Shown here: positions 41,622 through 49,386 of the stretch, one piece after another | How positions within the stretch are numbered: position 1 is the stretch's first letter | Layout of the letters: every line of letters begins with the position of its first letter | Assembly (NCBI RefSeq): GCF_000455485.1 | Contig: NZ_CBQR020000101.1 | Coordinates: 62,001-126,000, forward strand | From: Gorillibacterium massiliense | Lineage (GTDB): Bacteria > Bacillota > Bacilli > Paenibacillales > NBRC-103111 | Length of the DNA: 64,000 nucleotides | Reading direction: 5' to 3' | Program-made: the position numbers and the translations under genes | The notes under the pieces: generated by a model | Told to the model about the DNA's origin: nothing | The model's input: the letters and a program-made list of their open reading frames with translations, nothing else | Databases searched by the model: none

Positions 41622-43337
41622 TTACTTTTTCGTTACTAATGCTTGTTTACCTGTTACAAAACTTTTCGCATCCATTTTGAAAGTATCTTTCGCTAGTTGA
41701 TTCGTAAAATATACATTTCCTTCAACAACAGTACCTACTAACTGGAAGTTTGCTGCCGAAATGTAGAGGTCACCTTTGAATGTCCCGTTTTGTATTCTGG
41801 CGTTTGGACTCTCAATGGTTAATTTCGGCGCTACAAGAAGGAATCTTTGAAGGACTACATGATTATCATCTTGTGTATAAAGAGCTATTTTACGTTGAAT
41901 GGCATCATTACCGCTGGCATCTTTTTTGCCATTTTCATAGGCGCCTTTTAAAACAAGCTCCTTATCCGTGATCAAATCCTTTGTCGTAGCGATAATCCAG
42001 CTGCCATTCGTGCTCATTGCTTTTTGGAGATCACTTGCATTATCTACTATTGAAGCCGTTGTTACAGCATCCACCAAAATCGGCTCTTGGTTTCCAATGG
42101 AACTGGTATTATCCATTTTGAATGTAGATTTATCCGTATCATTGGAAAAATATACGTTTCCTTCAACCTTAGCTTTATTAGTCATCTGGAAGTTCGGCGC
42201 TGAAACATAAATATTTCCTTTAACAGTAGCATCGGTTAAGAGAAAATCGGACGATGTAACGTAGACGTCGCCTTTAAAGATACCGCCTTGAATTCTTGCC
42301 AGCGGGCTCTTGATCGTCAAACTGGGCGCCGTCAGTGTAAATCTTCTAGTTACAATGTGTTTGTCATCTTGGCTGTAAAGAGCTATTTTACGCTGAATAG
42401 CGTCGCTGCCATCGGGGTTTTTCTTTCCGTTTTTAAATACGCCGTCCAGAACAAGGTCCTTATTAATGGTTAAGTCTCTAAGCACAGGTGTAATCCAGGT
42501 CCCGTTTTTGCTGATCGCCTTTTCAAAGTCAGTGGCATTGTCCACGATTGAAGCCGTCGTTACCGCGTCTACTTCAATTAAGGTTTGCTCTCCTGTTACA
42601 GAGCTTTTAGCATCCATTTTGAAGCTGTCTTTTGCTTCTTGAGTAGTGAAGTATACGTTTCCTTCAACCTTGGCGTCTACTAACTGGAAGTTCGGTACCG
42701 TAACGTAAAGGTCACCCTTGAAAGTTCCGCCTTGAATTCTGGCATTTGCGCTCTTTATAGTCAGTTTTGGTGCTGTTAATGTAAATCTGGCTGTTACGTT
42801 ATGGGCATCGTCTTGAGTATAGAGGCCTATTTTACGCTGAAGAATAGGGAAGCCCCAGTCACTTATCTTCCCGTTTGGAATGTCGCCATCCAAAACAAGT
42901 TCCTTATTAATAACAATGTCTTTAGTCGTACAAATAATCCATGGACCCTTGCTGCCGATTGACTTTTCAAAAACCGCGGCGTCATCGGTTAAGGAAGCTG
43001 TTGTCACTGCATCGACTACAGGGGAAGCTGATGGTTTCGATGTTGCCGTTGCGGTTGGCTTCGGTGTTGCTGTTGCTTTTGGCGTTGCAGTTGCCTTTGG
43101 CGTTGCGGTTGCTTTTGGCGTTGCGGTTGCTTTTGGCGTTGCAGTTGCCTTTGGCGTTGCCGCTGGCTTTGCGGTTGCTTTTGGTGTTGCCGCTGGCTTT
43201 GCCGTTGCCGCATTTTCCTCTGTGGCTGCAGAAACAACGTCTACTGCAAAGGGGGAGAGTTTTGTATTCCCTACTTTAGCTGGAAGGGCTGATAACACTA
43301 AGGTTGCACAAAATACGGAGATAAGCAGTTTTTTCAA
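41622..43337 (-). CDS. Secreted repeat protein, three beta-helix-like tandem domains
   Basis: The 571-residue protein has a Sec signal (about 1-38), a Pro/Thr/Ala/Lys-rich hexapeptide repeat linker (ATPKAT units, about 45-105), and three tandem domains of about 150 residues. Each starts DAVTTAS and contains NARIQGGTFKGDLYV and V(E/K)GN(V/I)YF strands, resembling a right-handed beta-helix or bactofilin-like stack. Start TTG 43337 is supported by AAGGAGGTTATTAC; the upstream in-frame ATG has none. No LPXTG or SLH anchor is seen. It lies inside the EET island, convergent to dmkB, with an array of regulatory repeats upstream. Function unknown; a cell-surface matrix role is a guess. Confidence 0.75.
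   Translation of the reverse strand: MKKLLISVFCATLVLSALPAKVGNTKLSPFAVDVVSAATEENAATAKPAATPKATAKPAATPKATATPKATATPKATATPKATATPKATATPKPTATATSKPSASPVVDAVTTASLTDDAAVFEKSIGSKGPWIICTTKDIVINKELVLDGDIPNGKISDWGFPILQRKIGLYTQDDAHNVTARFTLTAPKLTIKSANARIQGGTFKGDLYVTVPNFQLVDAKVEGNVYFTTQEAKDSFKMDAKSSVTGEQTLIEVDAVTTASIVDNATDFEKAISKNGTWITPVLRDLTINKDLVLDGVFKNGKKNPDGSDAIQRKIALYSQDDKHIVTRRFTLTAPSLTIKSPLARIQGGIFKGDVYVTSSDFLLTDATVKGNIYVSAPNFQMTNKAKVEGNVYFSNDTDKSTFKMDNTSSIGNQEPILVDAVTTASIVDNASDLQKAMSTNGSWIIATTKDLITDKELVLKGAYENGKKDASGNDAIQRKIALYTQDDNHVVLQRFLLVAPKLTIESPNARIQNGTFKGDLYISAANFQLVGTVVEGNVYFTNQLAKDTFKMDAKSFVTGKQALVTKK
43066..43200 (-). repeat. 18-bp tandem coding repeats (linker of the secreted repeat protein)
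   Basis: Successive 18-base units encode ATPKAT/KPAATP hexapeptides with very similar third positions. Such a tract can change copy number by slippage and so the linker length can vary. Confidence 0.75.
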
Positions 43338-43494
43338 AGTAATAACCTCCTTGTATGTAAGAAAAACTTCTGATTTGGGGGTTGCTCTTTTGACTTTTGT
43401 ACCTTGATGACGCAATCCATTTGTCCCGGTGGAAGACGCAATACAAGCGAAGAACGGAACAACTTGAAGAGATATGAAGATACAAGTTCTAAGT

Positions 43495-43573
43495 TGTGAA
43501 ATTCTGCACTTAAATTATGAAAACTTGCACTAAATTTGTGAAAACCCGCACTTAACCTGTGAAATTTTTCACG
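43495..43573 (-). promoter_or_regulatory. Four regulatory repeats with exact 21-bp spacing
   Basis: Four copies of T(G/A)TGA-N6-(G/T)CAC(T/G) have centres at 43502.5, 43523.5, 43544.5 and 43565.5, exactly two helical turns apart. Each resembles the TGTGA-N6-TCACA palindrome at pplA. The array lies 158-236 bp upstream of the secreted repeat protein start. This 632-bp gap (43338-43970) also carries the + strand promoter at 43770; no gene is seen in it. Confidence 0.6.
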
Positions 43574-43769
43574 TTTTTTGTTACAACAGCCCCGACAGGA
43601 AAATACCTGAAAACCTAGTAAGCATGCTAAGTTTGATTTGCCTTTTTCCTTGCCACCTCCTATGACATTTATTACAACAAAAACAAATTGGTTTAATCCA
43701 CAGGGATTTCCACATGAAAATTATAACAACCAAGGGTTCAAAAGTACATGTAGAAAATAAGAATTTAAC

Positions 43770-43798
43770 TTGACACTTGCAAAAATCTTCGCTATTAC
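43770..43798 (+). promoter_or_regulatory. Sigma-A promoter for the DUF441 gene
   Basis: TTGACA and TATTAC are separated by 17 bases. The leader to the TTG start at 43971 would be about 165 bases; no riboswitch was recognised in it. Confidence 0.65.
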
Positions 43799-43970
43799 TC
43801 CCTGAAAAGAGCAGACGGGTAGCGTTTGCGACATTCTAGCTTTATGAAATCATCTTTAAATCACGTAGAATGTACAATTCCTGTCGCTGAAACGGACATT
43901 GATACTGTGAAGTGAAAAGATATATTATTAATGGTACAGCCATTTGCAAGTGAAACGGAGGTTTGCCGGT

Positions 43971-44420
43971 TTGCCCCAGATCGATATGCCATCGCTCATC
44001 CTGATTTTGCTAGCCTTACTTGGCGTTATTAGCCGTAACAATTCCATTACGATTGCCGCCGTCGTGCTTTTGCTCATTCGAGTCGTCCATTTTCACCAGG
44101 CCTTCCCGTGGATTGAAAAGAACGGCCTCAACCTTGGCATCATTATCTTGACGATCGGCATTTTGGCGCCCTTGGCCAGCGGATCGATTAGCACGAAAGA
44201 ACTGTATCAGTCTTTCCTGCAGTGGAAATCCATCGCCGCCATCGGTGTCGGCGTGCTGGTGGCGTATTTAGGCGGACGCGGCGCACAGTTGATGTCTGGC
44301 AACCCCACAATCGTAACAAGTCTGGTCATCGGGACGATCCTTGGCGTGGCCTTTCTAAAAGGCGTGCCGGTAGGACCTTTGATCGCCGCCGGAATCCTGT
44401 CGCTGCTGATCGGAAAATAA
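43971..44420 (+). CDS. DUF441-family membrane protein (YtwI-like)
   Basis: The 149-residue protein has four predicted helices and a length typical of DUF441. Start TTG 43971 is chosen for GGAGG nine bases upstream; the longer frame begins at another TTG without a site. Conserved blocks include ILALLGVISRNNSITIAAV-like and GNPTIVTSLVIGTILGVAFLKGVPVGPL-like segments. Function unknown; a transport role is sometimes suggested. It is alone between the two halves of the EET island. Confidence 0.85.
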   Translation: MPQIDMPSLILILLALLGVISRNNSITIAAVVLLLIRVVHFHQAFPWIEKNGLNLGIIILTIGILAPLASGSISTKELYQSFLQWKSIAAIGVGVLVAYLGGRGAQLMSGNPTIVTSLVIGTILGVAFLKGVPVGPLIAAGILSLLIGK

Positions 44421-44444
44421 CAGCTGATCTCGCGTTCCTTATGT

Positions 44445-44594
44445 TTACTGTTGAATCCACCCTTTGATTTGCGCAGCCACCTGGCGTACGTCCGTGTGGG
44501 TGGTGTCGATGATAGGCATAGGAGGAGAGTAAGAATCGAAAGAAACGTGCCGCATTCCACCTCCATTCCGTTCCTTGTAAAATAGGAGAATACC
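44445..44594 (-). pseudogene. Possible remnant of a P-loop kinase-like gene
   Basis: A 49-codon frame without a start, ending GWIQQ-TAA, contains RHVSFDSYSPPMPIIDTTHTD. It reads like the C-terminal tail of AAA/nucleoside-kinase-like proteins. It overlaps the promoter region of the following gene, and stops precede it. It is too short for a firm family call. Confidence 0.3.
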
Positions 44595-44620
44595 CCTGCT
44601 TCAGGTTGAGGAGGATGACG

Positions 44621-45220
44621 ATGAAAAAGCGGTGGTTGGTTTGTCTGTCCATTGCGGCTGCCCTTATTCTCTGCCTTTCGGCGGGTTATGGCCTTCATGG
44701 CTTTCCGAATCCCTCCCATGCCCTGGAATCCATCGTCGCTCCAAAAATAGACAAGCTCTCTGAACAATTTTGGAACGTGGATCTGATCATAAGGGGAAAG
44801 GTCTTGGCGCAAGGCGATTCGTACACTCAGGATACCGGCGTGATGATAAAGATGCCGGCGGCAATAGAGATCACCCCGGCAACCTTTGAAATCGAGGATG
44901 TCATTTACGGGCCCGATCCCGGCAAAACCATCACCTATCTTCAACATGGCAATACCCATGATCCAACGATTCCCCGGGATCGTTTCGTACATCCTCAGGA
45001 AGAGGTCATCCTCATCCTAAACCGGACCCCGCAAGGAGCATTTTGGTCCTACAATTTTGACGATGGGATATGGATCGTGAAGGATGGCAAGCTGCAATCC
45101 AGCACAACCCTGGACGAGCTGCCAAAGTACAATAACACGGATGCCGACGGGAATAGCCCCTTTATCATGGAAATCGCCAGGGCTGCGAAATATAAACATA
45201 GAGAGTCCCGGTTTAAGTAA
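44621..45220 (+). CDS. Hypothetical exported protein
   Basis: I do not recognise this 199-residue protein. It begins MKKRWLVCLSIAAALILCLSAGY, an export signal or signal anchor without a clear lipobox. The mature part (about 30-199) is beta-rich with ATFEIEDVIYGPDPGKTITYLQ and EEVILILNRT segments, which suggest an OB- or immunoglobulin-like fold. ATG 44621 follows GAGGAGG at 6 bases. It is monocistronic with a bidirectional terminator after it. Confidence 0.65.
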   Translation: MKKRWLVCLSIAAALILCLSAGYGLHGFPNPSHALESIVAPKIDKLSEQFWNVDLIIRGKVLAQGDSYTQDTGVMIKMPAAIEITPATFEIEDVIYGPDPGKTITYLQHGNTHDPTIPRDRFVHPQEEVILILNRTPQGAFWSYNFDDGIWIVKDGKLQSSTTLDELPKYNNTDADGNSPFIMEIARAAKYKHRESRFK

Positions 45221-45234
45221 TCGGTTCAGAAAAA

Positions 45235-45266
45235 AAGAGGCATGCGGATCTGCCCGCCTGCCTCTT
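45235..45266. terminator. Bidirectional Rho-independent terminator
   Basis: AAGAGGCA/TGCCTCTT with inner GCGG/CCGC, A- and T-rich on both sides. It ends the hypothetical exported-protein gene and the convergent eet-ecf operon. Confidence 0.88.
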
Positions 45267-45267
45267 C

Positions 45268-45708
45268 TTATTTGCTTTCCGTCTCATTCGGCCCTGCCAG
45301 CGACTTGAACAAGTCGTACAGCTCCGGCAATTCTTTTTTCAAGGCGACCGGACGTTTGCGAATTCGGCTGTAGAAGCAGTGACGGGTCTCTCCCGTGGCG
45401 CGGAGTTCCCCTGTGGCAACGTCAAGGACACGGTACAGCACACTCATGCGGGACGGCTCCATGGAGGTGATCCGGCATTCCACCGCGACCGTATCGTTAA
45501 AGCGGGTCATGGATTTATATTCGCAGGATGCGGACAGCACGGCAAAATCGATGCCGGCCTCTGTGGCACGGTCGTAGCCGTAATGGATCTGCTCCATAAA
45601 ATCCACCCGCGCCTCTTCAAACCATTTGATGTAATTGGCATGATGGATAATGCCCATCTGGTCGGTTTCGTGGAATTGCGCTTTTCGTACATAGGGCTTG
45701 ATCGTCAA
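45268..45708 (-). CDS. Acyl-CoA thioesterase (YbgC/4HBT family)
   Basis: The 146-residue hot-dog-fold protein has the 4HBT signature ETDQMGIIHHANYIKWFEEAR, in which Asp is the catalytic residue, and VDFMEQIHYGYDR. Family members cleave acyl-CoA or 4-hydroxybenzoyl-CoA, and DHNA-CoA in some menaquinone pathways. TTG 45708 follows AAAGGAGAT. It is the last gene of the eetA-eetB-ecfA1-ecfA2-ecfT run (47-bp gap). A role in DHNA-CoA hydrolysis is possible but only an inference from the quinone context. Confidence 0.85.
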   Translation of the reverse strand: MTIKPYVRKAQFHETDQMGIIHHANYIKWFEEARVDFMEQIHYGYDRATEAGIDFAVLSASCEYKSMTRFNDTVAVECRITSMEPSRMSVLYRVLDVATGELRATGETRHCFYSRIRKRPVALKKELPELYDLFKSLAGPNETESK

Positions 45709-45755
45709 CTCTCCGCATCTCCTTTCTTTTATCAAAAGTTCCGCTATAGCCGTGC

Positions 45756-46565
45756 TTACCCGTACACGCTCATATTCAGCGCCAGCATAGCGCCCAGCAA
45801 AACGACAAAGACGAGGATAAACACTGTGTCCCGCCGCGCCCAGTCGAGCGCGTGGAACTTAGAGCGGGGCGCTCCCAGCCGGTAGCCCCGGGATTCCATG
45901 GAATCCACCAATTCCATCGCCCGCCGCACCGCGCTTACGGTAACGGGGACGAGAAGCGAAATGAGCAGCTTTGCTTTTTTGGCCAAAGGCTGATCCTTCA
46001 GGTCCATGCCCCGGGAGGACTGGGCCTTCAAGATCTTTTCCGCTTCTTCAAAAACGGTAGGAATGAAGCGCAGAGCGATTTCGATCATCAGCGTAATCCG
46101 TGCAGGAGAGATACGTAAAATCTTCAGCGGCCGGAAAAAGTCCTCCAACCCCCGGGTCAGCTTGGCCGGCGGCGTCGTAAAGGTGAGGATCGCCGTGAAG
46201 CCGACGAACAGGATCATCCGCACCACCGCCAGAATGCCTCGTTCCAAACCGCCGGAGTAAAACTTGAAGGGACCAACGGCCATCATTCGGGTGCCGCTTG
46301 CATCGAACAACAAATGAAACGCAAAGATGAATACCATGATGAAAATAAGCGGCTTCAGCGAGCGCAAAAACTGGGATAGAGGAATGCGCGTGCTCTGCAT
46401 GATGACGATGGCAAAGAGAAAAACCGCCGCCGCCTCGATAAAGGTGCTGACCATAAAAATCGCGACCATGTACATGAGCATTGCCGCCACCTTGGCGCGG
46501 GGGTCCAGACTGTGCACCCAGGAGCCGGTATCATAGTAACGGCCAAATATCATCCGGTTTTGCAT
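45756..46565 (-). CDS. ecfT: ECF transporter transmembrane component EcfT (FmnA-like)
   Basis: The 269-residue T-component has about five helices (N-terminal half and C-terminus) and two coupling helices carrying the Ala/Ser-Arg-Gly signatures, seen as SSRGMDL (about 185) and ESRGYRLG (about 227). It couples the two ATPases to a substrate-specific S-component. AGGAGGTG precedes the ATG. The operon position with eetA-eetB and the divergent apbE suggests it corresponds to FmnA of Listeria, which helps move flavin across the membrane for ApbE. A general vitamin-importing T-component is the alternative. Confidence 0.9.
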   Translation of the reverse strand: MQNRMIFGRYYDTGSWVHSLDPRAKVAAMLMYMVAIFMVSTFIEAAAVFLFAIVIMQSTRIPLSQFLRSLKPLIFIMVFIFAFHLLFDASGTRMMAVGPFKFYSGGLERGILAVVRMILFVGFTAILTFTTPPAKLTRGLEDFFRPLKILRISPARITLMIEIALRFIPTVFEEAEKILKAQSSRGMDLKDQPLAKKAKLLISLLVPVTVSAVRRAMELVDSMESRGYRLGAPRSKFHALDWARRDTVFILVFVVLLGAMLALNMSVYG

Positions 46566-46576
46566 GCCGGCACCTC

Positions 46577-47443
46577 CTACATGGGTTTATTTTTGATCGA
46601 CTCTGCCACGAAAGCGGTAGCTTCTTCGGCGCCGAGGGGGCCATCCGGTGGAGTCACGCCAAACCGCTGGCAAAACTCCCGCAAAAAGCGGACCGAGGCC
46701 GGCACCTGAATACCTGCCGCATCCAAAAGGTCCGTCCGCTCCAAAAGACCGGCGGGGGTCCCGTGGAAGACCGCCTCTCCCTGCTGCAGCACAACGTATT
46801 CGTCGGCGTATTTCAGCACTTCCTCCAGCCGGTGGGTGACGATGATAATCGTCCGACCCTGTTCGGTTGAGAGGCGGCGAAGCAACAACAGCAGTTCCTC
46901 GCGGCTGGCTTGGTCAAGGGATGCCGTCGGCTCGTCCAGCACAAAGACGTCCGGCTCCGCCGCCAGAATCGTCGCGATGGCCGCCTTGCGCATCTGTCCG
47001 CTGCTCAGTTGAAACGGATTGCGTGCCAAGATCTCTGCGTCCAGGCTAAGCGCCTCCACCGCACGGCGGGCGGCTTCCCGCGCCTCATCTTCGGGTACGC
47101 CGAAGTTGACAGGTCCAAACATAATATCTTTCTCTACTGTATCTTCAAAAAGCTGCTGCTCGGGAAATTGGAACACAAGACCGACCCGTTTACGCAGTTT
47201 GCCTAATCCTTTTGCCGAATCGCCAGCTTTGATATGGAAATCGAGGATATGAATGTCTCCCGATTGAGGCAGCAGCAGCCCATTAAAATGCTGCAGAAGC
47301 GTAGACTTTCCCGAACCGGGGGCGCCTAGAACCGCGATGAACTTGCCTTCGGTAAGCGACAAATCGAAATCGTTCAAGCCGATTTGCGGTGTTACGCTTT
47401 TGGCGTTGTAGGAATAGTTGACGTGCTCGAAGCGGATGCCCAT
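46577..47443 (-). CDS. ecfA2: ECF transporter ATPase EcfA2
   Basis: The 288-residue ABC ATPase has Walker A GAPGSGKST (about 37-45), Q-loop FQFPEQQLFEDTV, signature LSSGQMRK, Walker B VFVLDEPT and the H-loop in VTHRLEEV. The Q-loop sequence is characteristic of ECF ATPases. It begins 52 bases inside the end of ecfA1, in another frame, with GGTGGAGGCGCT before its ATG. It dimerises with EcfA1. Confidence 0.93.
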   Translation of the reverse strand: MGIRFEHVNYSYNAKSVTPQIGLNDFDLSLTEGKFIAVLGAPGSGKSTLLQHFNGLLLPQSGDIHILDFHIKAGDSAKGLGKLRKRVGLVFQFPEQQLFEDTVEKDIMFGPVNFGVPEDEAREAARRAVEALSLDAEILARNPFQLSSGQMRKAAIATILAAEPDVFVLDEPTASLDQASREELLLLLRRLSTEQGRTIIIVTHRLEEVLKYADEYVVLQQGEAVFHGTPAGLLERTDLLDAAGIQVPASVRFLREFCQRFGVTPPDGPLGAEEATAFVAESIKNKPM

Positions 47444-48273
47444 AGCGCCTCCACCAGCTCCTTCTCGTTGTATTGGCCGGCAGGAACGAGTCCCCTATCA
47501 TGCAGCCGGTCTCCGATTTGGATCAGAAACGGCTGCTCAATGCGGCACAAGTCCAGCAAATCCGGAGACCGGAAAAAGTCCTGCGGTTTTGCATCCGCGA
47601 CAATCGTTCCGTCTGCCAAGGCGATGATCCGGTCAGAAGCCAGCATTTCATCGCTGTCATGGGTAACGGAAAGAATCGTGTACCTTCCGGCAGCCTGCAT
47701 ATCCCGAATAATGCCGATCAACTCGTGCTTTGCCTTTTCGTCCAGCATCGAGGTGCTCTCATCGAAAATCACGATCTGCGGCTCCATGGCTAACACAGAG
47801 GTGATCGCCACCCGCTGTTTTTGCCCGCCGGAAAGCTGGCTCGGATGGCGATCCAGATAACCCTCAACCTTCATCTCCACCACGTACCGGTCGAGCCGCT
47901 CCTGGATTTCCTCACGGCTCAAACACAGGTTTTCCAGCCCGAAGAGGACATCGTCCATCACCGTCAGCCCGACAAACTGGTTGTCCGGGTTGGCGAAGAT
48001 CATGCCGATGCGCTGCCGCACCTGACCTAGAGTATCAGCGCCCAAAACAATGCCGTCCACGGTAATCGTTCCTCCGCTGACGGGCAGCAACCCGTTTAAA
48101 AGCCGTACCAAAGTTGACTTACCGGAGCCGTTGCGGCCCACGATGCTGATCCATTCCCCGGAGGAAACTGTCAAGTTGATGTCGCGCAAAAACGGGGCTT
48201 CTCCCCGCTTGTGAGCATAGGACACGTCCTTCATCGTGATCAAGGGTTCCTGCTTTTGTTGATTCCGGTCCAT
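47392..48273 (-). CDS. ecfA1: ECF transporter ATPase EcfA1
   Basis: The 293-residue ABC ATPase has Walker A GRNGSGKST, Q-loop FANPDNQFVGLTV (ECF type), signature LSGGQKQR and Walker B VIFDEST, with Ser in place of the usual Pro after DE. ATG 48273 follows GGGAGGTGAAGGAC. It begins 5 bases after the eetB stop and overlaps ecfA2 by 52 bases, so the module is translated as a unit. Confidence 0.93.
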   Translation of the reverse strand: MDRNQQKQEPLITMKDVSYAHKRGEAPFLRDINLTVSSGEWISIVGRNGSGKSTLVRLLNGLLPVSGGTITVDGIVLGADTLGQVRQRIGMIFANPDNQFVGLTVMDDVLFGLENLCLSREEIQERLDRYVVEMKVEGYLDRHPSQLSGGQKQRVAITSVLAMEPQIVIFDESTSMLDEKAKHELIGIIRDMQAAGRYTILSVTHDSDEMLASDRIIALADGTIVADAKPQDFFRSPDLLDLCRIEQPFLIQIGDRLHDRGLVPAGQYNEKELVEALWASASSTSTIPTTPKA

Positions 48274-48278
48274 GTCCT

Positions 48279-48833
48279 TCACCTCCCGACCTGCTGCAGC
48301 CCAAGTGATTCAAACAACGCCAGCTTGTTCAAAGATTCCGTTAAATATTTAGTGGCGATACCGACGAAAATTCCCGTCACCACGCCTGTTATAAAAAGGA
48401 AAGGTAAATAATAGAAGATGGAAGTCGTCCCAAGCACGATGGCGGCGGCCCCCAATTGCCCCACGTTATGCATAATGCCGCCCATAACGCTGATGCCGTA
48501 GATGCTGAACTCGTTCCGGCCGAAGCGGACCATGAGAAACATAATAATGAAGCTGGCTAGCGCCCCGAGAAAACTGAAGAGAAAGGTCGAGAACGTACCA
48601 AGAATAAAGGAGGTCAGCAGCGTTTTCAGCACGATAAGGGTCAAGGCGTCCCGGCCTCGAAAATAAAAAAGGCAGGTCAGTACCATAATATTGCCAAGGC
48701 CGAGCTTTGCTCCCGGAATCGCTACGGTAAAGGGAATCAGCGACTCCACGATCCCCAGGACGACGGCTACCGAAGCAAATATGGCGATGATCGCCGTTTT
48801 TTTCAGCTCGTAGGGATTATTGGACAACCGCAT
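48279..48833 (-). CDS. eetB: EetB-type Gx transporter (Hpre_diP_synt_I family)
   Basis: The 184-residue protein has five to six predicted helices and the PF07456 blocks (VLGIVESLIPF, GAKLGLGNIMVL, GGIMHNVGQ). The family was once called heptaprenyl diphosphate synthase component I, but it belongs to the Gx-transporter clan that includes ECF S-components. EetB of Listeria is required for extracellular electron transfer, with unknown mechanism. Here it lies directly before ecfA1-ecfA2-ecfT, with no other S-component in the window. It overlaps eetA by 17 bases. ATG 48833 is chosen with AAAGGGA 12 bases upstream; GTG 48842 is an alternative. Confidence 0.87.
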   Translation of the reverse strand: MRLSNNPYELKKTAIIAIFASVAVVLGIVESLIPFTVAIPGAKLGLGNIMVLTCLFYFRGRDALTLIVLKTLLTSFILGTFSTFLFSFLGALASFIIMFLMVRFGRNEFSIYGISVMGGIMHNVGQLGAAAIVLGTTSIFYYLPFLFITGVVTGIFVGIATKYLTESLNKLALFESLGLQQVGR

Positions 48834-49203
48834 CGATATCACCATTCCCTTTGCCATTCTCATCCACGATCTCCACCAACACCCGATGGGGCAAGCAAAC
48901 GATGGTTTGCCCCACTTTGCTTACGAACCCGAAGGTCAGACAGACCTTATCCGGGCAGTCGGCGTCAATCATTTGCGCACCGTTGTTATAGATCTTCAAA
49001 ATATTGTACCCGTACTTGGATTTGATATCGAGCTCCGACGCTTCCTTAGTCAGCTCCACCGTTTTGTAGTGGTCTCCATCTATTGTAATTTTGGCATATC
49101 GTGCGCCGCTCGCAGGTGTATTATGATGCGTAAATTTGGGAACAAGAAAAAAGGCCGCAATGGCGAGCACAATAACACCAAGCAAGATATCTCCGCGTTT
49201 CAT
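48817..49203 (-). CDS. eetA: EetA-type NusG domain II protein
   Basis: The 128-residue protein has one N-terminal membrane helix (about 5-21) and an extracellular NusG_II domain (PF07009) with the block ADCPDKVCL … VCLPHR, in which three Cys and the PHR loop are conserved. The family accompanies EetB in EET loci and ApbE/Rnf-like systems, with no known biochemical function. The cysteines may form a disulfide or bind a cofactor. AAAAAGGAGCGAATAACGA precedes the ATG. It is the first gene of the eetA-eetB-ecf operon, divergent from apbE. Confidence 0.9.
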   Translation of the reverse strand: MKRGDILLGVIVLAIAAFFLVPKFTHHNTPASGARYAKITIDGDHYKTVELTKEASELDIKSKYGYNILKIYNNGAQMIDADCPDKVCLTFGFVSKVGQTIVCLPHRVLVEIVDENGKGNGDIDAVVQ

Positions 49204-49257
49204 TCGTTATTCGCTCCTTTTTGCTGCCGATTGCCGAAATACGTCATTTTTTCGACA

Positions 49258-49275
49258 TTGTGATGTCTTTCACTA
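49258..49275 (+). promoter_or_regulatory. Rex/Fnr-like palindrome at the eetA start site
   Basis: TTGTGATGTCTTTCACTA matches TTGTGAA-N4-TTCACAA at 12 of 14 fixed positions. It overlaps the predicted transcription start of eetA, a repressing position. Confidence 0.55.
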
Positions 49276-49300
49276 TTATTACCTTTAACCCCACCCTCAA
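49275..49300 (-). promoter_or_regulatory. Predicted eetA promoter
   Basis: On the minus strand AATAAT (49280-49275) is a good -10; TTGAGG (49300-49295) is 14 bases away, too short for a good -35, suggesting activation or a weak promoter. Confidence 0.35.
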
Positions 49301-49301
49301 C

Positions 49302-49317
49302 TATGAAAATTGTCACT
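49302..49317 (+). promoter_or_regulatory. CRP/Fnr-like site between eetA and fmnB
   Basis: TATGA-AAATTG-TCACT resembles the units of the 21-bp array (43495-43573). Its centre is 41.5 bases from the predicted start sites of both divergent genes. Confidence 0.45.
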
Positions 49318-49344
49318 TTGCACGATTTGACCATTTGTTATAAT
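49318..49344 (+). promoter_or_regulatory. Predicted fmnB/apbE promoter
   Basis: TTGCAC and TATAAT with TG extension (TGTTATAAT), spacer 15. Predicted start near 49351. Confidence 0.6.
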
Positions 49345-49386
49345 CCTTCCATAATATAAAGAGAAATAAGGGGAGGGAGAAAATCC

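Noticed and set aside
43066-43200. Regular repeats that could suggest a CRISPR array
   Set aside because: The 18-bp units are contiguous, coding and have no spacers.
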